NCBI GenBank assembly: GCA_965227645.1
Contig: OZ245773.1
Span: forward strand, 3,472,001 to 3,536,000
Direction: 5' to 3'
Source of the DNA: Flavimaribacter sp024343425
GTDB lineage: Bacteria > Pseudomonadota > Alphaproteobacteria > Rhizobiales > Rhizobiaceae
DNA length: 64,000 nucleotides
Below are positions 26,618 to 35,595 of the stretch, in pieces. The number at the start of each line of letters is the position of its first letter. Position 1 is the stretch's first letter. A program made the position numbers and the translations under genes. The notes beneath the pieces were generated by a model. The model saw only the letters and a list, made by a program, of their open reading frames with translations. It searched no databases and was not told where the DNA came from.

Positions 26618-27079
26618 CTAATCCCGCAGCGCTTCTGTAATGCGATCGATCGCGACCAGCAGATCCTCTCCGTCGGTCTGTTCGATCAGGGCGTCTACCT
26701 CCGCATGGGCGCTGCGCCAGATGGGCGTCGCTTCATCAAGCAGTTCCCCGCCCTCCTCCGTCAGCCTTAGTCTGCGACTGCGTCTGTCGTCCGGATCCCT
26801 GCTCACCGCAACAAGACCGCGCCGCTCCAGCGCCTTGAGCGCGGCCGTCAGCGTCGTTCGATCCATTGCCAACAGCGAGGCGACGGAGCCCATGGTTGGC
26901 GGCTCCGGCCGGTTGATGGCGTTCAGTAGCGAAAACTGGCCGTTTGTCAGACCGAGAGGCCGGAACGCCTCGTCGAAATGTCGCGCAAGCACGCGCGCAA
27001 CCCTCTGGGTCTTCAGGCACAGGCAATGGTCGCGGATGTGACGCGTGGTTGCGTATTTTTCAAAATCCGATTTTGACAT
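26618..27079 (-). CDS. MarR-family regulator
   Basis: This 153-residue protein has the winged helix SVASLLAMDRTTLTAALKALERRGLVAVSRDPDDRR. It is divergent from the DUF899 gene at 27151, with a 16-base perfect palindrome between them. The N-terminal cysteine in DHCLCLKTQRVARVL may sense thiol or redox stress; this is inferred from position only. It probably represses itself and the DUF899 gene. Confidence 0.9.
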   Translation of the reverse strand: MSKSDFEKYATTRHIRDHCLCLKTQRVARVLARHFDEAFRPLGLTNGQFSLLNAINRPEPPTMGSVASLLAMDRTTLTAALKALERRGLVAVSRDPDDRRSRRLRLTEEGGELLDEATPIWRSAHAEVDALIEQTDGEDLLVAIDRITEALRD

Positions 27080-27088
27080 GCACTATTT

Positions 27089-27104
27089 ATGTTGATATCA
27101 ACAT
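27089..27104. promoter_or_regulatory. 16-bp perfect palindrome, probable MarR operator
   Basis: The site ATGTTGATATCAACAT is a perfect palindrome. It lies 9 bases upstream of the marR start codon and 46 bases before the DUF899 gene, in the divergent promoter. The size and TTGATATCAA core are typical of MarR-family sites. Confidence 0.75.
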
Positions 27105-27150
27105 TATAGTCAAGCCGTTCCGCCGGTCTGACGTGTCGAAGGAATTCTCC

Positions 27151-27849
27151 ATGAACAACCATACGCCTCTTACCCCTGCAAAGGTGCTTGCGTCCCGCAA
27201 CAAGACCCGTTTTCCAAACGAGAGCCAGGCCTATCGCGAGGCCCGCAACGCCCTGCTGGCCGACGAGATCGAATTGCGGCGGCAAATAGAACGCGTAGCC
27301 GCGAAGCGGCGCCAACTTCCGCCAGGCGGCGCCGTAACCACAGATTACCGGTTCGTCGGCGAAACAGGCCAGGCATCCCTTTCCGATCTCTTTGGCGAGA
27401 AGGATACGCTGGTCGTCTACAGCTACATGTTCGGCCCGCAACGCAAGAATCCTTGCCCCATATGCACTTCGCTGATGACGTCGCTCGATGGAAAGCAGCA
27501 GGATTTCGAGCAGAACATCGCCCTGGTCATGGTGGCGCGATCCCCGATTGAACGCCTTATCGAGGAAAAGAAGGCGCTCGGCTGGAAAAAGCTCAAGATC
27601 TACTCCGACACGAGCGGCGCCTATTCGCGCGATTACGTCAGCGCTGAAGACGGGGATGTTCCGGGCTACACTGTTTTTACCAGGCGCGACGGAACGATCC
27701 GTCATTTCTGGAGCCAGGAGGTTGGCGCCGGCATGGCCGATCCCGGACAGGATCCGCGCGGCGCGCCTGATATCGACCCGCTGTGGACGATCCTCGACAC
27801 AACGCCAAATGGCAGAGATCCGAAGTGGTATCCTAAGCTGGAATACTAA
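27151..27849 (+). CDS. DUF899-family thioredoxin-like protein
   Basis: This 232-residue protein starts at the ATG at 27151. The middle part is a thioredoxin-like fold with YSYMFGPQRKNPCPICTSLM, where the CPIC pair replaces the usual CxxC site, and later MVARSPIERL and YTVFTRRDGTIRHFW. Function in the family is unproven and a peroxide- or thiol-linked role is likely. It is paired with a divergent MarR gene and a palindromic operator, which points to stress induction. Confidence 0.85.
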   Translation: MNNHTPLTPAKVLASRNKTRFPNESQAYREARNALLADEIELRRQIERVAAKRRQLPPGGAVTTDYRFVGETGQASLSDLFGEKDTLVVYSYMFGPQRKNPCPICTSLMTSLDGKQQDFEQNIALVMVARSPIERLIEEKKALGWKKLKIYSDTSGAYSRDYVSAEDGDVPGYTVFTRRDGTIRHFWSQEVGAGMADPGQDPRGAPDIDPLWTILDTTPNGRDPKWYPKLEY

Positions 27850-27852
27850 GCG

Positions 27853-28341
27853 TTACGCCATTCGGCCCGCGCCCGCGCGCGGTTGAACCTGGTTGAGATC
27901 GAAGACGAGCAGCGTCGAGGTGGCCGACGCGCAGAGCCGACCTGACTCGTCGGTGAGTTTCGCTTCCGCGAATGCCGCCTTGCGTCCGAACGTCATGACC
28001 TTGCCCTCTGCCCTGACGACGCCGCTCGCATCCGTCAGCGCCCGGTGATAGGCGATCTTGAGTTCCAGCGTCGTATAACCCTGTTCCGGTGAAAGCATGG
28101 TGTGGACGGCGCAGCCGCAGGCGCTGTCAAGGAGCGTCGCGGCATATCCGCCGTGAACCGTTCCGATCGGATTGTAGACATTGCGTCCTGGCGCTCCTTC
28201 CATCACCACCCTGCCCTTTTCGAGTTCGATCATGTCGAAGCCCATCGTTTTCGCGATCGGAGCGATCGAACCGGACTCGATCTGCGCGCGCAATTGTTCG
28301 AGTCCGTCGAGACGCTTTTCATTGTTCCTGATGATATCCAT
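27853..28341 (-). CDS. PaaI-family hotdog thioesterase
   Basis: This 162-residue hotdog-fold protein starts at the ATG at 28341. The signature YNPIGTVHGGYAATLLDSACGCAV holds the conserved HGG with the Asp that activates water on acyl-CoA. It has an extra N-terminal helix. It is divergent from a TetR gene and shares a palindromic site with it, so it is probably the regulated target. The acyl-CoA substrate is unknown, possibly phenylacetyl- or benzoyl-type. Confidence 0.88.
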   Translation of the reverse strand: MDIIRNNEKRLDGLEQLRAQIESGSIAPIAKTMGFDMIELEKGRVVMEGAPGRNVYNPIGTVHGGYAATLLDSACGCAVHTMLSPEQGYTTLELKIAYHRALTDASGVVRAEGKVMTFGRKAAFAEAKLTDESGRLCASATSTLLVFDLNQVQPRAGAGRMA

Positions 28342-28381
28342 CGACCAAACCCCTTTAAATATTGCGTAACCGGCATTCATA

Positions 28382-28397
28382 TATGATTATCATCATA
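28382..28397. promoter_or_regulatory. Near-palindromic site between thioesterase and TetR genes
   Basis: TATGATTATCATCATA matches its reverse complement at 14 of 16 bases and lies 41 bases upstream of the thioesterase start. It is a probable TetR operator for the divergent pair. Confidence 0.55.
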
Positions 28398-28467
28398 GTT
28401 GATCATACATGGCGAGCATCATATTTACAGTCAACCCTTGTCTCCATCACGTGGAAGGAAGACGATC

Positions 28468-29025
28468 ATGCGTTACCCCGCCGGAGAGACCGCCGAAAAG
28501 CATGAAAGAATTCTGGATGAAGCTGCGCGCCTGTTCCGCGAGCGTGGGTTCGCTGGCGCCGGCGTCTCGGACATCATGAAGGCGGCCGGGCTGACACATG
28601 GCGCATTCTATGCGCATTTCGGTTCCAAAAACAAACTTGAAGTCGAGGCGATCGGCCGCGCCTTCGAGCAGTCTGGCGCCGCTCTCGAACGAAAAATGGA
28701 TCGTTCGCAGAATGCGCAATCAGCTTTTCTCGACGCCTATCTGAACGCGGCGCATCGCGATGCGCCGGGACGGGGATGCGCCATGGCTGCGCTCGGACCG
28801 GAGGTCGCGCGCGATCCGGCTTTCCGGGTTCCGTTCACGATCCATGTCAAGAACATGCTGTCGATGATGACGCGCCGTTTTGGCTGGAAGAGAAACGGCC
28901 GAAAAAAGGCGATACACATGCTTTCGGCCGCCGTCGGCGCTCTGGCGCTGGCCCGCGCGGTCGATGATCCGGAGCTGTCAAACGAAATCCTGGAAAGCGT
29001 GCGCGAAAGCCTAGGTTCGATTTGA
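28468..29025 (+). CDS. TetR-family regulator
   Basis: This 185-residue protein starts at the ATG at 28468, preceded by GGAAGG. The helix-turn-helix reads GVSDIMKAAGLTHGAFYAHFGSKNKL. The C-terminal domain, with RGCAMAALGPEVAR, is of the type found in regulators of hydrolase or reductase genes. It stands between the thioesterase gene (divergent) and an FMN reductase gene (convergent), either of which could be a target. Confidence 0.88.
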   Translation: MRYPAGETAEKHERILDEAARLFRERGFAGAGVSDIMKAAGLTHGAFYAHFGSKNKLEVEAIGRAFEQSGAALERKMDRSQNAQSAFLDAYLNAAHRDAPGRGCAMAALGPEVARDPAFRVPFTIHVKNMLSMMTRRFGWKRNGRKKAIHMLSAAVGALALARAVDDPELSNEILESVRESLGSI

Positions 29026-29571
29026 TTATTGACCAATCGACGACGCAAAGCCTGTGACGAAATCCCGAAGCTTGTTGCGTGTGTCCTCGTCGGTCAGGTT
29101 GCCGTCATCGTCGAAGAGGTTTTTGGCGCGCGAGACCATCAATCGGCCTTCCAGCCAAGGTTTTGTCCGCAGCGTCCGAAGCACCGGGAGCCAGTGATCC
29201 TGGGAGAGAATCGTGCCGAAACTTCCCGGAGACGCGCCGATCACCGCGACCGGCTTGCCCCTGAAATAGCCAAGGCCGTCACCGCGGGACATCCAGTCGA
29301 TCGCGTTCTTGAACACGCCGGGCACCCCATTGTTGTATTCAGGCGTCACCATCAGCAATCCGTCGGCAGCCTTCAGTTCGGCATGCAGGGTCTCGACCGC
29401 TCCCGGCAGGCCGTTCGCCGATTCCTCGTCAGCGTCATAGAGCGGAACGCCGTGGATTGACCCTGGCTTGATCGTCACGCCGTCGGGTGCGACGTCAACG
29501 GCGGCCCGCAGCAGGCCAGCGTTGAAGGACGCGCGGCGCAGGCTGCCCGACAGTCCTAAAATCGTCGTCAT
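29026..29571 (-). CDS. NADPH-dependent FMN reductase (chromate/quinone reductase type)
   Basis: This 181-residue flavodoxin-like protein starts at the ATG at 29571. The FMN phosphate loop is LSGSLRRASFN and the flavin-binding segment is TPEYNNGVPGVFKNAIDWMSR. GASPGSFG near residue 115 is also typical. Such enzymes give two-electron reduction of quinones or azo dyes, or supply FMNH2. The stop is adjacent to the TetR stop, with no gap. Confidence 0.9.
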   Translation of the reverse strand: MTTILGLSGSLRRASFNAGLLRAAVDVAPDGVTIKPGSIHGVPLYDADEESANGLPGAVETLHAELKAADGLLMVTPEYNNGVPGVFKNAIDWMSRGDGLGYFRGKPVAVIGASPGSFGTILSQDHWLPVLRTLRTKPWLEGRLMVSRAKNLFDDDGNLTDEDTRNKLRDFVTGFASSIGQ

Positions 29572-29698
29572 GGTCTTTTCTCTCCGTTGGGTGTCTTCAG
29601 TCACATCATATCGGGTATCATCAAATACGCGAGGCTCTTTCGCATTTGCGGATTCGCATGTTTACTGGAAATGAGGAAACGTCTGGAGGGACGATAAG

Positions 29699-30157
29699 AT
29701 GCAAGAACCCGAACTGCGACATGTCTGCGAGATCGTGGCGGAACTCTCGACCCCGATTGAAAACGGCGATGGGCCGGGTGGCCGTTGGCGCATCATCCCC
29801 ATTATTGGCGGCGAAGTGCGCGGCGAAAGGATTTCGGGACGGGTGCTCAATCTCGGCGCTGACTGGCAGACGGTCTTCGACGCGGGATACGCCGAACTTG
29901 ACACGCGTTACGCCATCGAAACCCATGACGGCGCGCTGATCGACATTCGGAATTTCGGCTATCGGCACGGCCCGCCTGACGTCCTGAAACGACTGGCCGC
30001 CGGCGAGGAGGTCGATCCCTCCGAATACTACATGCGGACCTTGCCGCGCCTGAGCAGCGGCGACCCGCGTTACGCCTGGATCAACCGCACCATCTTCATC
30101 GGGACAGGCGCGCGGCGCGCATCAAGCGTGGTGATACAGGTATACGAGGTGTTGTAG
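29699..30157 (+). CDS. DUF3237-family protein
   Basis: This 152-residue protein matches the DUF3237 beta-barrel family (GPGGRWRIIPIIGGEVRGERISGRVL and DWQTVFDAGYAELDTRYAIET). Members are found in aromatic and alicyclic degradation clusters, but no activity is settled. It is convergent with TRAP system 2 and may belong to that block. Confidence 0.85.
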   Translation: MQEPELRHVCEIVAELSTPIENGDGPGGRWRIIPIIGGEVRGERISGRVLNLGADWQTVFDAGYAELDTRYAIETHDGALIDIRNFGYRHGPPDVLKRLAAGEEVDPSEYYMRTLPRLSSGDPRYAWINRTIFIGTGARRASSVVIQVYEVL

Positions 30158-30193
30158 GCCTCGCCCGCACCTTCCACATTTTTCTGAACGAAC

Positions 30194-31507
30194 TCACAAC
30201 CGCGCAAGCCAGGTCGCAATGGAAGGAAAGGCGATGAGTATGGCGACAGATACAAGCATCGCCAGCACAAACGGGAAGGCGCCGCGAAAGACTTCGCCCA
30301 CCTGCAGATCCTGATTGTCAATCGCCGACTTGATGATATAGACGGAAATGCCGAAGGGCGGCGTCAGCAACCCGATCTCGACAGAGACCACGGTGAGAAC
30401 GCCGAACCAGATCAGGTCGAAGCCGGCGGCTTCCGCGACCGGCAGGGCGATCGGCAGCAGGATGAGCATGATCGAAATCGAATCGATCAGGCATCCGAGC
30501 GCGACGATCAAGAGCAGGTAAAGGATCAGGAATCCGTACGGACCGATCGGACCGGTCAGCAGCAGTTCGGCCAGGGTGCGCGGCACGCCGGAAAGCGCCA
30601 GCATGCGGCTGAAGAAGGTCGCTGCGAGGATCAGGAAAAGCACCGAAACGGTAATCTGGCCGGTTTCGACTAGCAGGTTCCAGAAAGATTTCGGCCCCAG
30701 CGAGCGTCTCGCCAAGGCGACGATCAGCGCGCCGAAGGCGCCCGCCGCTCCTGCCTCGGTCGGATTGAGAAATCCGCCATAGAGACCGCCGAGCACCACC
30801 AGCATCAATGCAACGATGGGCACGGACTTGCGAAGCATGGTCAGGCCTGACATTTCCGCGTAGTCCGCCGTGTCGTCTGTTGAATCGAATACAAAACTCT
30901 TCCTGGTGCGGGCCAGCAGAATGATGGTGACCGAAAAGATCAGCGCCAGAAGGATCCCCGGACCGACGCCTGCAAGGAACATCCGGCCAACCGATTCTTC
31001 CGCCAGCACCGCATAGACGATCATCAACAGCGACGGCGGGATCAGCATGCCCAGCACCGAGGAGCCGGCGACGACGCCGGTCGCGAATTTCTTGGTGTAG
31101 CCGTGTCGCTTCATTTCCGGCACGGCGACGCGGCTGAACACGGTGGCCGAGGCAATGGAAATTCCGGTGATCGACGCAAAGACGGCGTTGGCGAAAACGG
31201 TGGCGATGCCAAGCCCGGCGGTGACCCGCCTCAACAATCGCTCGAAGACGTCGAACGTATCCTTGCCAACCCCCGAAACAGTGACAAGCAGCCCCATCAA
31301 CACAAACAACGGCACCACGGCGAACAGATATTCGCGCAATGAATCGTTGGCGACCGCGCCCAGCATGCGCAGCGAGATCAGATCGCTGCGGATTGCGGCG
31401 ACGCCAACGAAGGACACGAAAAGCATCCCGATGCCAATCGGCATGCCGAGATAGATCAAAACGATAAGGCCGACGATTGCCGCCGCGCCGATTTCAACCG
31501 GACTCAT
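30194..31507 (-). CDS. TRAP transporter large permease (DctM type), system 2
   Basis: This 437-residue protein starts at the ATG at 31507, overlapping the dctQ stop. About 12 membrane segments carry the DctM motifs FANAVFASITGISIASATVF, GSSVLGMLIPPSLLMIVYA and NPTEAGAAGAFGA. Length and many blocks match the DctM of system 1, so the two transporters probably arose by duplication. It ends the leftward unit dctP-dctQ-dctM downstream of the YciI and CoA-transferase genes. Confidence 0.92.
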   Translation of the reverse strand: MSPVEIGAAAIVGLIVLIYLGMPIGIGMLFVSFVGVAAIRSDLISLRMLGAVANDSLREYLFAVVPLFVLMGLLVTVSGVGKDTFDVFERLLRRVTAGLGIATVFANAVFASITGISIASATVFSRVAVPEMKRHGYTKKFATGVVAGSSVLGMLIPPSLLMIVYAVLAEESVGRMFLAGVGPGILLALIFSVTIILLARTRKSFVFDSTDDTADYAEMSGLTMLRKSVPIVALMLVVLGGLYGGFLNPTEAGAAGAFGALIVALARRSLGPKSFWNLLVETGQITVSVLFLILAATFFSRMLALSGVPRTLAELLLTGPIGPYGFLILYLLLIVALGCLIDSISIMLILLPIALPVAEAAGFDLIWFGVLTVVSVEIGLLTPPFGISVYIIKSAIDNQDLQVGEVFRGAFPFVLAMLVSVAILIAFPSIATWLARL

Positions 31508-32073
31508 GATGTCTTCCTGCCGGACAGCGCGCTCCGCAGATCGACTGCCGCGCGCACGAGAAATTCGATCGCCGCCACGGTCATGCCAAGCAGGATCAGC
31601 GCCCGAAACGGCCACACCTCCAGCGTGGCGATGCCCTGGACGCCGATATACTCGCCGGACGACCAGTCCTTCTGGAGAATGCGGATGCTCGCCCAGGCGA
31701 TGCCGCCGATCATCCCGGCTCCGACGAGATTGAAAAGAGCTGAGAGAAGCGATCCGGCTGTCGGGTGGGATTGCCGGAAGCCGTTGTAGAAGAACTCGGT
31801 TCGCGCCAGACGGTCCGCCCGGATCGTCGTCGCCAGTTGCAAGGCGACGATCATCACCAGAAGAAGCGCGCCGAGTTCGGAGATAAGCGGGAGAGACGAT
31901 CCCATGCCGTTACGCACGACGATGTCGGCGCAGATTATGGTCATCAACACCAGTATCAGCGCTGTCCCCAGGGCGGCGAGCCCGTCCACGAAGACATGCC
32001 AGATCCGGCCTGCCGCCCCCCGGGGGAGCCCCCGCTTGTCGGGGACTCCCGAGTTTTGGTTGTTCGGTGACAT
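31504..32073 (-). CDS. TRAP transporter small permease (DctQ type), system 2
   Basis: This 189-residue protein has four membrane helices (for example ALGTALILVLMTIICADIV and SLLSALFNLVGAGMIGGIAW). An N-terminal polar tail of about 25 residues is longer than in system 1. It follows dctP by 11 bases. Confidence 0.9.
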   Translation of the reverse strand: MSPNNQNSGVPDKRGLPRGAAGRIWHVFVDGLAALGTALILVLMTIICADIVVRNGMGSSLPLISELGALLLVMIVALQLATTIRADRLARTEFFYNGFRQSHPTAGSLLSALFNLVGAGMIGGIAWASIRILQKDWSSGEYIGVQGIATLEVWPFRALILLGMTVAAIEFLVRAAVDLRSALSGRKTS

Positions 32074-32084
32074 GCAGCCCGAGC

Positions 32085-33158
32085 TTACTTGTCCCAGTCG
32101 CGAACCGGGGTCTCACCCCGCTCGCGCAAACCGTCCATGTAGGCGGCCAGGAATTCCTGGGCCGGCACGCCTTGCGCTTCCAGCTCGGCGGCCCAGTCGC
32201 CCGCGATGTCCGGGAGCTTGTTCACCCACGCGGCGCGCTCTTCCGGAGGCATGACGACGATGGTGACCGGCGGATCCTGCGTCGCCCCGACTTCGACCAT
32301 CTTGTTGAGCGCAAACTCGTGGCGTTCTAGGAGGTCCTTGCCGTGCGCGTCGGTGTAGTATTTTCCGGCCTCGATCATGGCGTTCTGGACTTCCTCGGGA
32401 AGCGTGTCCCAGGTGTCGCGGTTGATCGCGACGGCGCCCGAGAAGGCTCCGCCCGCATCGAAGCGGTTGATATAGGGCGCAACTTCATAGAGCTTGGCCG
32501 GCAGCGCGCCGAGAGCAAGCGTCAGCACGCCGTCGGACACGCCCGTCTGTATATCGGTGTAGAACGTGGTCAGCGCACCGTCGACGGCGTTTGCGCCGGT
32601 TCCCCGAAGCCAGTTTCCGAGAACGCCCGGGGCGGAAAGCTTCAGCCCGTCGATGCCATCGATGCCTTCGAGCGGCGTCTTGGTGTAGATGTCGTACATG
32701 TCGGTTCCGGTCAGGCCGAGAACCTTGAGATTGTATTGTTCCCACTCGTTTTTGAAGGCTTCGTTATTGTCCAGAAGCTCCTGCATGACTTCGAGCTGCA
32801 CCGGCGGATTGGCCGTTGCGAAAGGCGCATAGCTTGACGCCTGGCTGAGCGGCAGCTTGGCCGGCTCCAGGAACGAGAAGACCCAGCCGATATCGGTAAT
32901 GCCCTCCTCGACCGAAGTCAGCGTCGCGTTGGCCTTGTAGAGCTGGCCGCCGAAGGCTTCGTTCCAGTCAATCTTGTAGTCTCCCTTTTCGGCCAGGATT
33001 TCGTCGGTCTTGGCCATGAAATGGGATTTGATCATGCCGACCCACGGAATGACCGTAGGGTGGCTGGAAGCGACGGTCAGGTTGATAGTCTCCTGAGCTG
33101 CGAGTGCGCCGGGCATGGCGATCATGCCGGCAGTCATCAGTCCGAACAGAATTCTCAT
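32085..33158 (-). CDS. TRAP transporter substrate-binding protein (DctP type), system 2
   Basis: This 357-residue protein has a signal peptide (MRILFGLMTAGMIAMPGALA). The mature part mirrors the binding protein of system 1 (TVASSHPTVIPWVGMIK; LYEVAPYINRFD). The gene lies 22 bases downstream of the YciI gene, so the CoA-transferase, YciI and transporter genes probably form one transcript under the IclR regulator. The ligand is probably an aromatic or aliphatic carboxylate. Confidence 0.92.
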   Translation of the reverse strand: MRILFGLMTAGMIAMPGALAAQETINLTVASSHPTVIPWVGMIKSHFMAKTDEILAEKGDYKIDWNEAFGGQLYKANATLTSVEEGITDIGWVFSFLEPAKLPLSQASSYAPFATANPPVQLEVMQELLDNNEAFKNEWEQYNLKVLGLTGTDMYDIYTKTPLEGIDGIDGLKLSAPGVLGNWLRGTGANAVDGALTTFYTDIQTGVSDGVLTLALGALPAKLYEVAPYINRFDAGGAFSGAVAINRDTWDTLPEEVQNAMIEAGKYYTDAHGKDLLERHEFALNKMVEVGATQDPPVTIVVMPPEERAAWVNKLPDIAGDWAAELEAQGVPAQEFLAAYMDGLRERGETPVRDWDK

Positions 33159-33180
33159 TGGTTTCCTCCCTATGAATTGT

Positions 33181-33585
33181 TCAGGCCAGTGTGAATTTCT
33201 GCGTCGAAAAATCGAGACGCACAGACATTGTCCCCTCGTTTATGAGCCAGGGCCTGACGCGAAAGCTGCGCGCCCCGCTGACGTGCATCGGATCGCGCTC
33301 CGCGATCGCGATGGCGGCCTCCCTGGATTCGGCGCGGACCACGACAAGCCCCTCGCCCTCCCAACTTTCTTCATCGTCGGTCCACAACGGTCCGGCCGCA
33401 TAGATGACTCCTTCGCGCTCCAGCTCCACCTGGAACTTCAGATGCTCTTCGATGTTGGCGAATATCGGCCCGAGGCCGTCGACCGGGCTGGTAAAAATCG
33501 CGAAAAGCTGCTTCTGCAGCATCGCGCCGCTTGCCGCCATCACGTCCTTCATCGGAACGGATTGTGGATTGTGGTCTGCGCTCAT
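33181..33585 (-). CDS. YciI-family protein
   Basis: This 134-residue dimeric alpha-beta-barrel protein has the YciI signature PLWTDDEESWEGEGLVVVRAES and ERDPMHVSGARSFRVRPW, in which the Asp and His near position 95-100 are the proposed catalytic pair. Relatives act as muconolactone isomerases or dehalogenases in aromatic pathways. It lies in the CoA-transferase/TRAP operon, where an isomerase or lactone-handling role would fit. Confidence 0.82.
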   Translation of the reverse strand: MSADHNPQSVPMKDVMAASGAMLQKQLFAIFTSPVDGLGPIFANIEEHLKFQVELEREGVIYAAGPLWTDDEESWEGEGLVVVRAESREAAIAIAERDPMHVSGARSFRVRPWLINEGTMSVRLDFSTQKFTLA

Positions 33586-33612
33586 TTATCTCCTCCCTCA
33601 AGATAAGCCGGA

Positions 33613-34758
33613 TCAGCCGGTCTTCCTGCGTTTGAGCTCGTTGCGGATCTCCTCGCCGTGCTGATCGAGCGTCGGCGGCGGCAGGACATCCAGATCCGGC
33701 TCGTGATCAAAACTATAGGGTGCGCGCACGGTTGTGGAGCCACCCATTTCCGGATGGTGCGTGCTGACCGCCAGCTTCAGGTGTTTCGCCTGCGGATCTT
33801 CCAGAGCCTCGTCCGAATCATAGGCGGGCGAATGCGGCACCTCGTGCGCGAGCAGCTTCTCGCACCAGGCGTCGCGTGTGTCAGACTGGAAGATTGGGGT
33901 AAAGACCTCGATCAGATCGTCCTGGTGCTTGATGCGCTCCAGCCGTTCGGAAAAGCGGGGATCTGCCGCAAGCGCCTGCTGGCCGGTCGCTTCAAGCAGG
34001 CCTTCCCAGAATTTCGTTGGCGAAGACATGTGGATGGCGATCCACTTTCCGTCGCTGCATTTGAATGTGTAGCTTTGCGACACGACCGGACGCGACAACG
34101 GCCCCATGATTTCGCCCACCGAATAGTAGTGGGTGAAACTGTCCAGATTGAAATGTGCCATCGCCTCGAGCATCGAGATGTCGAGCCGCCTGCCCTTGCC
34201 TGTTTTTACGCGTTCCAGCAGGGCCGCCATTATGCCAAGCGCCGCATACTGGCCCGTCACGGCGTCGGCGATCGCCGGTCCGATCACCCTTGGATTGGCG
34301 GGCGGCGTCAGCAGTCGCAGATAGCCGCTGGCGGCCTGCGCGACAGTGTCGAACGCTGGCCGATCGCGTGAAGGTCCCGATTGTCCGAAGCCGGAAATCG
34401 CACAATAGATCAACTGAGGATTGACCTTGTGAAGATCCTTTTCGCCAACGCCCAACTTCTCGGCGACGCCAGGCCGGAAGTTCTGAATAAAGACATCGGC
34501 GCCCGCAACCAGGTCGAGCAAAACCGCCATATCGTCGGCGTTCTTCGTGTCGAGCGCAATCGACCGCTTGTTGCGGTTGTATGTCTGGTAATGCGGCGAA
34601 TAGAGCCCGCCCTTGAAGGCGCGAAATGGATCGCCGGTTTCCGGCCGCTCAACCTTGATGACGTCGGCGCCGAGGTCGGCCAGATGCATCGCGGCTGCAG
34701 GACCTGTGATGTAGGTGCCGAGTTCGATGACCCGGATATCCTTGAGGATCTTGACCAT
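33613..34758 (-). CDS. CaiB/BaiF family (class III) CoA-transferase
   Basis: This 381-residue protein has the class III CoA-transferase fold, opening VIELGTYITGPAAAMHLADLGADVIKVERP. The catalytic Asp is in LDISMLEAMAHF near residue 170. It moves CoA between carboxylic acids without free ATP. It lies three bases from the citryl-CoA-lyase-like gene, so a two-step scheme (acid to CoA ester, then lyase cleavage) is likely. The acid is unknown. Confidence 0.9.
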   Translation of the reverse strand: MVKILKDIRVIELGTYITGPAAAMHLADLGADVIKVERPETGDPFRAFKGGLYSPHYQTYNRNKRSIALDTKNADDMAVLLDLVAGADVFIQNFRPGVAEKLGVGEKDLHKVNPQLIYCAISGFGQSGPSRDRPAFDTVAQAASGYLRLLTPPANPRVIGPAIADAVTGQYAALGIMAALLERVKTGKGRRLDISMLEAMAHFNLDSFTHYYSVGEIMGPLSRPVVSQSYTFKCSDGKWIAIHMSSPTKFWEGLLEATGQQALAADPRFSERLERIKHQDDLIEVFTPIFQSDTRDAWCEKLLAHEVPHSPAYDSDEALEDPQAKHLKLAVSTHHPEMGGSTTVRAPYSFDHEPDLDVLPPPTLDQHGEEIRNELKRRKTG

Positions 34759-34761
34759 GGA

Positions 34762-35583
34762 TTACCCCTGAGCCGTTTTCTGCTCTTCCGGATCGCTGGC
34801 GCCGGGTCCGTCGTAAGTGATCGCAAGGTCCGCCTTGTGTGACATGATGAAACCGATCGGGCGCTGTGATTCCTCGTAGAGATGTGCCGAAAGACCCGCC
34901 GCACGGGCAAGCAGCGGCACGGCTTTGAGCGCGTCGAGCGGCCAGCCGGCGTCGAGGATGGTCGCGGGGATCGCGCCTGAAACGTTGATTGGCAATGGTC
35001 TCTGCATGATGTCCGGCGCATGTTTCGCCAACAAATACAATGTCTCGATATACTTGCCGCCGACGCCAAGGCCCTTCGCGATTTCGAGTAGGCGATTGGC
35101 GCGGGGGTCGCCGGCGTTGTGCTGCGGGTGGCCGAGACCCGGAACCTTCTTGCGCGCTGCTTTCAAACCCTTGAGACTTTCAATCGTCGCGGCCTCGAGG
35201 TCGACGCCGTCCTTTTCAGCCGTCTCGATAATTTCGGCGAGATAGCGGCCGGCGATCTCTGAGCTGCCGGCGACGACGCTACCCATGCCCAGAAGTCCGG
35301 CGGCCATTGCGCCCTGCCAGGCTTCCGGACCCGAAACAAGCGTCATTCTCGCCGCCTGAACGCTCGGCACGAGCCCGTGTTCGGCGATCGACACAAGGCA
35401 TGCGTCCATCATGGCGCGCTGCTCAGGGGTGGGGCGGGAGCCAAGAACGAGCAACCAGAAGTAGTCAGTGAAGTCGATCTTGCCGATCAGATCATCGCAC
35501 AGATCCAGACCCCTTACCGTGATGCTGTCTGCATCGGAAGTTGCAATCGCTGTATATGACTGCTCTTGCTTGCCAATTCGCAT
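34762..35583 (-). CDS. Citrate synthase-superfamily protein (citryl-CoA lyase-like)
   Basis: This is a 273-residue protein if it starts at the ATG at 35583, which follows GAGGGA; an ATG at 35595 abuts a palindrome. It is half the size of citrate synthase and resembles the stand-alone citryl-CoA lyases. H69 (AEHGLVPS) and H152 (VPGLGHPQHNAGDPR) match two active-site regions. The catalytic Asp position reads PINVSGAI, so Ser replaces Asp at residue 202. It may cleave a citryl-CoA-like or citramalyl-CoA-like hydroxyacyl-CoA. Its gene heads the leftward operon with CaiB, YciI and TRAP 2. Confidence 0.82.
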   Translation of the reverse strand: MRIGKQEQSYTAIATSDADSITVRGLDLCDDLIGKIDFTDYFWLLVLGSRPTPEQRAMMDACLVSIAEHGLVPSVQAARMTLVSGPEAWQGAMAAGLLGMGSVVAGSSEIAGRYLAEIIETAEKDGVDLEAATIESLKGLKAARKKVPGLGHPQHNAGDPRANRLLEIAKGLGVGGKYIETLYLLAKHAPDIMQRPLPINVSGAIPATILDAGWPLDALKAVPLLARAAGLSAHLYEESQRPIGFIMSHKADLAITYDGPGASDPEEQKTAQG

Positions 35584-35595
35584 TCCATCCCTCAT

